Below are positions 23,467 through 27,069 of a stretch of 27,069 bases of DNA, in pieces. The notes under the pieces were generated by a model, which was not told where the DNA came from, searched no databases, and was given only the letters and a program-made list of their open reading frames with translations. The position numbers and the translations under genes are program-made. Within the stretch, counting starts at the first letter, position 1. Every line of letters begins with the position of its first letter. Where the stretch lies: contig JARRJY010000020.1 in the NCBI GenBank assembly GCA_037388705.1, forward strand, positions 1 to 27,069, read 5' to 3'. This stretch comes from JARRJY01 sp037388705 (lineage in GTDB: Bacteria > Pseudomonadota > Gammaproteobacteria > UBA6429 > Thiohalophilaceae).

Positions 23467-23916
23467 ATGGAAGTAATCCTTCTTGAGAAAATAGCAAACC
23501 TGGGTGATCTGGGTGATAAGGTAACTGTTAAGCCGGGTTACGGTCGTAACTACCTGGTACCAGGTAAAAAAGCAGTTCCTGCTACTGCGGAAAACGTAAA
23601 AGTATTCGAAGAGCGTCGTGCTGAACTTGAAAAAGTGGCGGCTGAAAAACTGGCTGAAGCCCAGGCGCGTGCAGAGAAAATTGCCGAGCTGGGCACTGTT
23701 ACTATCAAGAGTAATGCTGGAGATGAAGGCAAGCTGTTTGGTTCCGTTAACGTCGCGGAAGTGGCTGATGCACTGACTGCAGCTGGCGTTGAAGTTGCCA
23801 AGAGCGAAGTAAGCATGCCTGAAGGTCCAATCCGCGTAATTGGCGAATACGATATTGATATTCATCTGCACTCTGATGTGGCACAAGCCATCAAGGTTGT
23901 CGTAGAAGCTGAATAA
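23467..23916 (+). CDS. rplI: 50S ribosomal protein L9
   Basis: The 149-residue protein shows the L9 N-terminal RNA-binding domain (MEVILLEKIANLGDLGDKVT, then GYGRNYLVPGKKA). The long connecting helix is rich in Ala/Glu/Lys (about residues 40-75), and a C-terminal domain with GKLFGSVN follows. Length equals that of E. coli L9 (149 aa). AAAGAGGTAAG precedes the ATG. It is the last gene of the rpsF operon. Confidence 0.98.
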   Translation: MEVILLEKIANLGDLGDKVTVKPGYGRNYLVPGKKAVPATAENVKVFEERRAELEKVAAEKLAEAQARAEKIAELGTVTIKSNAGDEGKLFGSVNVAEVADALTAAGVEVAKSEVSMPEGPIRVIGEYDIDIHLHSDVAQAIKVVVEAE

Positions 23917-23932
23917 TCAAGCTCTTACCTGA

Positions 23933-23981
23933 ACGGGTTCAGGTTCATTCTCAAATAGCCGGGATATGAACCAGAACCCGT
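23933..23981. repeat. Imperfect inverted repeat between rplI and dnaB
   Basis: A 16-nt arm at 23933-23948 (ACGGGTTCAGGTTCAT) pairs with 23966-23981 (ATGAACCAGAACCCGT) with one mismatch and a 17-nt loop. A smaller hairpin, CCTGAA/TTCAGG, competes within the left arm. No T-run follows. It may terminate or process the rpsF operon transcript. Confidence 0.5.
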
Positions 23982-24196
23982 ACCTCTTAGCTTCAGCATT
24001 TCCTGATTAATCACCAGCATAACGGCGATTACTTTTCAAACTGAAAATTTTTTCAATTGAACGATTCGTGCTCACCTACATCAGGCACGTTGTGATATTC
24101 TCTAATTCATATCCCGGTACCGGTTTTGGCAGAATGCCAGTGCCACAATTGATTGTTTCGCCGGGTTATTCACTTATTTAAAACAGATATTACTCG
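23982..24196 (+). other. Non-coding upstream region of dnaB with clustered palindromes
   Basis: No gene is visible in this stretch. It contains three interlocked palindromes at 24033-24061 (TTTTCA-AAC-TGAAAA, TGAAAA-TT-TTTTCA and TTCAATTGAA). It also contains a 10-bp palindrome CCGGTACCGG at 24114-24123 and TGGCA-GAA-TGCCA at about 24126-24138. A TGaTATTCT at 24093-24101 could be an extended -10 for dnaB but has no good -35. Confidence 0.4.
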
Positions 24197-25606
24197 ATGA
24201 CTATACAGGATCTGGCCTATCCCACCGACGTTGCCGATAGTGCACTGGAAGCACTGCGTGTTCCGCCACATTCCATAGAGGCTGAACAGTCAGTACTAGG
24301 GGGGTTAATGATTGATAACCCTGCCTGGGACCAGGTAGCTGATCTCATTAGCGAGGATGACTTCTATCGTCGTGATCATCGACTTATCTTTCGCGCCATT
24401 GCACGCCTGGCGGATGAAGGATCACCCTATGACGTGGTGACACTGTCTGAATGGCTGGAAAAACATAATGAACTGGAAAATGCCGGTGGCTTAAGTTACC
24501 TCGGCTCGCTTGCCAAGAACACACCAACTGCTGCCAATATCAAAGCCTACGCCAACATTGTGCGGGAACGCTCGGTGTTACGGCAGTTGATCCGAATTGC
24601 CAGTGAAATCGGTGATAGTGCGCATAACCCGGAAGGAAGAAATAGTGCGGACTTGCTGGATATTGCTGAGTCCAAGGTTTTCGAGATTGCCGAGAAGGGT
24701 TCACGTGGCAAATCGGGTTATAAAGGTATCAAGGATTTACTGGTTAAAGCCGTCGATCGTATCGACACCTTGTACCAGAACCCTGATGCTTACACCGGGG
24801 TACCAACTGGCTGGAATGACTTTGATGAAATGACTTCCGGTTTACAGAACTCGGATCTGATTATTATTGCTGGCCGTCCTTCCATGGGTAAAACTTCATT
24901 TGCCATGAATATCGTAGAAAACGCGGCAATCAAGAACAAAGTACCCGTTGCGGTATTCAGTATGGAAATGCCGGGTGAGCAACTGGTAATGCGTATGATG
25001 TCTTCATTGGGGCGTATCGATCAGCACAAGATCCGCACCGGTAAACTGGATGATACCGACTGGCCACGTTTAACCTCGGCGGTTAACCTTCTAAGTGAAG
25101 CACCTATCTTTATTGATGACACACCGGGCCTGAATCCAATAGAAGTACGTTCACGGGCACGCCGCATCAAGCGGGAACATGGATTGGGCTTGATCGTGCT
25201 CGATTACCTGCAACTGATGCAAACATCAGGTAGCTCTGAAAACCGTGCCACGGAAATTTCAGAAATTTCACGAGCATTAAAAGGCCTGGCCAAGGAACTG
25301 AATGTCCCGGTGATCGCCTTATCACAGCTTAATCGCTCTCTTGAACAACGTCCCAATAAACGTCCAATAATGTCTGATCTGCGTGAGTCAGGTGCTATCG
25401 AGCAGGATGCTGATGTGATCACCTTTATTTATCGTGACGAAGTATATAATGAAGAAAGCCCAGATAAGGGAACAGCAGAAGTAATCGTTGGCAAACAACG
25501 TAATGGTCCTATTGGTACGGCAAGATTAACTTTCCTGGGCAAGTACACACGCTTTGAAAACTTTGTCAGCAACTTTGATGATGGGTACAGTGGAGGCCCT
25601 GACTAA
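24197..25606 (+). CDS. dnaB: Replicative DNA helicase DnaB
   Basis: The 469-residue protein has the N-terminal helical domain (VPPHSIEAEQSVLGGLMIDN at about residues 22-41) and a RecA-type motor domain. Walker A is AGRPSMGKTSFA near 230, FSMEMPGEQLVMRM follows, Walker B is LIVLDYLQLM near 335, and SQLNRSLEQRP and DLRESGAIEQDADV come after. It forms the hexameric helicase at the replication fork. No intein interrupts it. Its TAA shares one base with the alr ATG (TAATG), so alr should be translationally coupled. The dnaB-alr pairing is conserved in gammaproteobacteria. Confidence 0.97.
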   Translation: MTIQDLAYPTDVADSALEALRVPPHSIEAEQSVLGGLMIDNPAWDQVADLISEDDFYRRDHRLIFRAIARLADEGSPYDVVTLSEWLEKHNELENAGGLSYLGSLAKNTPTAANIKAYANIVRERSVLRQLIRIASEIGDSAHNPEGRNSADLLDIAESKVFEIAEKGSRGKSGYKGIKDLLVKAVDRIDTLYQNPDAYTGVPTGWNDFDEMTSGLQNSDLIIIAGRPSMGKTSFAMNIVENAAIKNKVPVAVFSMEMPGEQLVMRMMSSLGRIDQHKIRTGKLDDTDWPRLTSAVNLLSEAPIFIDDTPGLNPIEVRSRARRIKREHGLGLIVLDYLQLMQTSGSSENRATEISEISRALKGLAKELNVPVIALSQLNRSLEQRPNKRPIMSDLRESGAIEQDADVITFIYRDEVYNEESPDKGTAEVIVGKQRNGPIGTARLTFLGKYTRFENFVSNFDDGYSGGPD

Positions 25607-26716
25607 TGAGTTGTGGTTTATCCCGAGCAACAAATGCCACGATCAATTTATCCAACCTGAAACATAATCTTTCCATCGCGAAGCAGACTATTCCTGGTGC
25701 CAGCTGCATGGCTATTATCAAGGCGAATGGTTATGGTCATGGCATGGTACCAATGGCGCAGGCACTACGTGATGCCGATGCGTTTGGTGTGGCCTGCCTG
25801 GAGGAAGCTATTAACCTGCGTGAAGCCGGCATTGAACAGCGTATTGTATTACTGGAAGGTTTTTCCCGTAAGGAAGACCTGAACTTTGTTCGTGGTTACA
25901 ATCTTGAACCGGTTATCCATAACCAGTACCAGCTGGATATACTCGAGGCAGACCACGGTAAACCGATTCAATGCTGGCTTAAAGTTGATACCGGTATGCA
26001 CCGCCTGGGGTTTTCAATCGAGCAGGCAGGGCAAGCTTATGAGTATTTACTTAATAGTCATTCAGTTATCAAGCCGTTCCATGTCATGACGCACCTGGCC
26101 AACGCGGATGATCGTGAAGATCCCCTGACTGAAAAACAGTGCAAGCAGTTTAATTCTTTTGTCAACGGTCTGGAGTTTGCTGAGCAGACAAGTATCGTCA
26201 ATTCTGCCGGCATCCTGGGATGGAACCAACTGTGTACTGGTTCACGCACACAATGGATACGCCCGGGAATAATGCTGTACGGTGTTTCACCTTTTATCGG
26301 TTCTATTGGCAAAGATCACGATCTGAAACCGATAATGACTCTTAGCTCCGAACTGATCGCAATCAACCGTTTTAAAAAGAAAGGGCGATGCGGTAGGTTA
26401 TGGTGGTACCTACCAGTGCGAAGATGATATGGCAGTCGGCGTGGTTGCGATAGGATACGGGGACGGTTATCCACGCCATATTGAAAAAGACACCCCGGTA
26501 TTAATCAATGGTAAACAGGTTCCAATTATTGGCAGAGTCTCCATGGATATGATCACGGTTGACTTACGTGAATGTGTGGATGCCAGGATTGGTGATGAAG
26601 TTATCCTCTGGGGCGAGGGTCTACCGGTTGAGATGATTGCCGATAAAGCCGGTACCATTGGCTATGAATTACTTTGCGGGGTAACAGCCAGGGTCAACTT
26701 TATCTACAAAGACTAG
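25606..26716 (+). pseudogene. alr: Alanine racemase, interrupted by a one-base frameshift
   Basis: The 5' frame (25606-26427) encodes the N-terminal barrel with the PLP lysine in MAIIKANGYGHG (Lys39), VDTGMHRLGFS, and TRPGIMLYG-like IRPGIMLYGVSP. At about 26376-26385 (AAAAAGAAAGGG) the family sequence moves to the next frame: GGC GAT GCG at 26384 gives GDAVGYGGTYQ, then MAVGVVAIGYGDGYPR with the second catalytic Tyr, GRVSMDMITVD and GTIGYELLC, ending at TAG 26714-26716. Removing one base restores a 369-residue protein of normal length. As written, translation runs 14 wrong codons and stops at 26427 without the C-terminal domain. A sequencing error in this homopolymer-like tract is a serious alternative, since D-alanine is needed for murein. 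Confidence 0.88.
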
Positions 26717-26732
26717 CTTGCTTTGCGCAAGC
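26716..26732 (+). other. Small hairpin at the alr stop codon
   Basis: GCTTGC at 26716-26721 pairs with GCAAGC at 26727-26732. The T-content downstream is modest (TTTAATTCTTTT at 26740-26751), so it is only a weak terminator candidate for alr. Confidence 0.35.
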
Positions 26733-26786
26733 GCCCGATTTAATTCTTTTCTGGCAAATTCTCCGAAATCTCATATAAAAACTAAG

Positions 26787-26808
26787 ATTTTACAAAAATT
26801 TTACAAAA
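26787..26808. repeat. Two tandem 11-bp repeats ATTTTACAAAA
   Basis: Two perfect adjacent copies, 26787-26797 and 26798-26808, lie in the AT-rich gap upstream of the last gene. An 11-bp period places both on the same face of the helix, which suits a dimeric DNA-binding protein, but no regulator can be named. Confidence 0.6.
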
Positions 26809-26873
26809 ACTATGTGTTTAATCTGAATTCGGATCATAAACTCAATTTTATAGCGGCTATTCTTTATTAACCC

Positions 26874-27069
26874 ATGATTTTTCTACAGAAGCACTTCATA
26901 AAGATAATTATTATCTTTTTCAGCATAGTCATCCTGATAGGATTTGGCAGCTATTTGTTATGGAGTATCGAAGACCGGGCAAATGAATTCTATTCTTCGC
27001 ATAAAACCCTGGCAGAGAAGACTACCCAGACTATAGCTGACGAGATTGAGAGAATTATTCATCAAAAAA
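26874..27069 (+). CDS. Membrane-anchored protein, N-terminal fragment (probable sensor)
   Basis: From the ATG at 26874 the frame is open to the right edge (65 codons). Residues about 8-30 form one very hydrophobic membrane segment (IKIIIIFFSIVILIGFGSYL). A predicted soluble helical stretch rich in charged and Thr residues follows (HKTLAEKTTQTIADEIER). This layout is common at the start of membrane-bound histidine kinases, diguanylate cyclases and chemoreceptors, but no output domain is in the window. I do not recognise the family. No clear ribosome-binding site is seen. Confidence 0.6.
   Translation, partial: MIFLQKHFIKIIIIFFSIVILIGFGSYLLWSIEDRANEFYSSHKTLAEKTTQTIADEIERIIHQK

Noticed and set aside
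26376..26385. Programmed frameshifting in alr
   Set aside because: The needed shift is +1; there are only five A before G, no -1 heptamer in the right frame, and no visible stimulatory structure. alr is not known to use recoding.
1..27069. Mobile elements, CRISPR arrays, toxin-antitoxin or defence genes
   Set aside because: I saw no transposase, integrase, spaced repeat array or defence-type gene; gene order is conserved core throughout.

Overview
The window is an ordinary, densely packed stretch of gammaproteobacterial core chromosome with no sign of phage, insertion sequence, CRISPR or accessory island. The gene order tsaE - amidase - mutL - miaA - hfq - hflX - hflK - hflC - yjeT-like - (hisZ) - purA - rnr - rlmB - rpsF - rpsR - rplI - dnaB - alr, with queG divergent from nnr at its left edge, is the one known from Escherichia coli and Pseudomonas. 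Absence of priB between rpsF and rpsR, absence of nsrR before rnr, presence of hisZ before purA and of a DUF2232 membrane gene before rplI make it more like Pseudomonas or other non-enteric gammaproteobacteria than like enterics. I cannot name the genus. Base composition looks intermediate (roughly mid-40s to 50 percent GC by eye).

Layout. 1-478 (minus): N-terminal part of glcD, cut by the window edge. 563-1912 (plus): hslR, a Nudix hydrolase and a thioredoxin-like protein. A bidirectional terminator (1936-1965) separates these from a minus-strand cluster, queG-mobA-mobB-moeA (5562 down to 1983), which joins a tRNA queuosine enzyme to molybdenum-cofactor maturation. From 5611 everything except one tRNA is on the plus strand: nnr (broken), tsaE, an AMIN/LysM amidase, mutL-miaA (overlapping), hfq, hflX, hflK-hflC, a DUF2065 protein, hisZ, purA, then a convergent tRNA-Leu(CAG) on the minus strand at 18271-18357, then rnr-rlmB, the ribosomal operon rpsF-rpsR-DUF2232-rplI, dnaB, alr (broken), and the first 65 codons of a membrane-anchored protein at the right edge.

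Themes. Many genes serve RNA and translation: TsaE (t6A), MiaA (i6A), QueG (queuosine), RlmB (23S Gm), Hfq, RNase R, HflX, Hsp15, S6, S18 and L9. The rest serve replication and repair (DnaB, MutL), the envelope (amidase, Alr), membrane proteolysis control (HflK/HflC) and metabolism (PurA, HisZ, MobA/MobB/MoeA, Nnr).

No previously undescribed multi-gene system is visible. The observations most worth a second look are two damaged core genes in one window: nnr, which has lost a stretch of roughly 35-40 codons including the dehydratase active-site motif, with a sequence-level hint of a short-homology deletion, and alr, which has a single-base frameshift. Others are a stringent-type tRNA-Leu promoter facing away from rnr with a 19-nt palindrome in the pre-tRNA leader, a sharp AT-rich patch covering exactly hflK-hflC, a MutL without the endonuclease motif, an RNase R with a very lysine-rich tail, hairpins that overlap the stop codons of tsaE and rpsR, and clustered palindromes upstream of dnaB.
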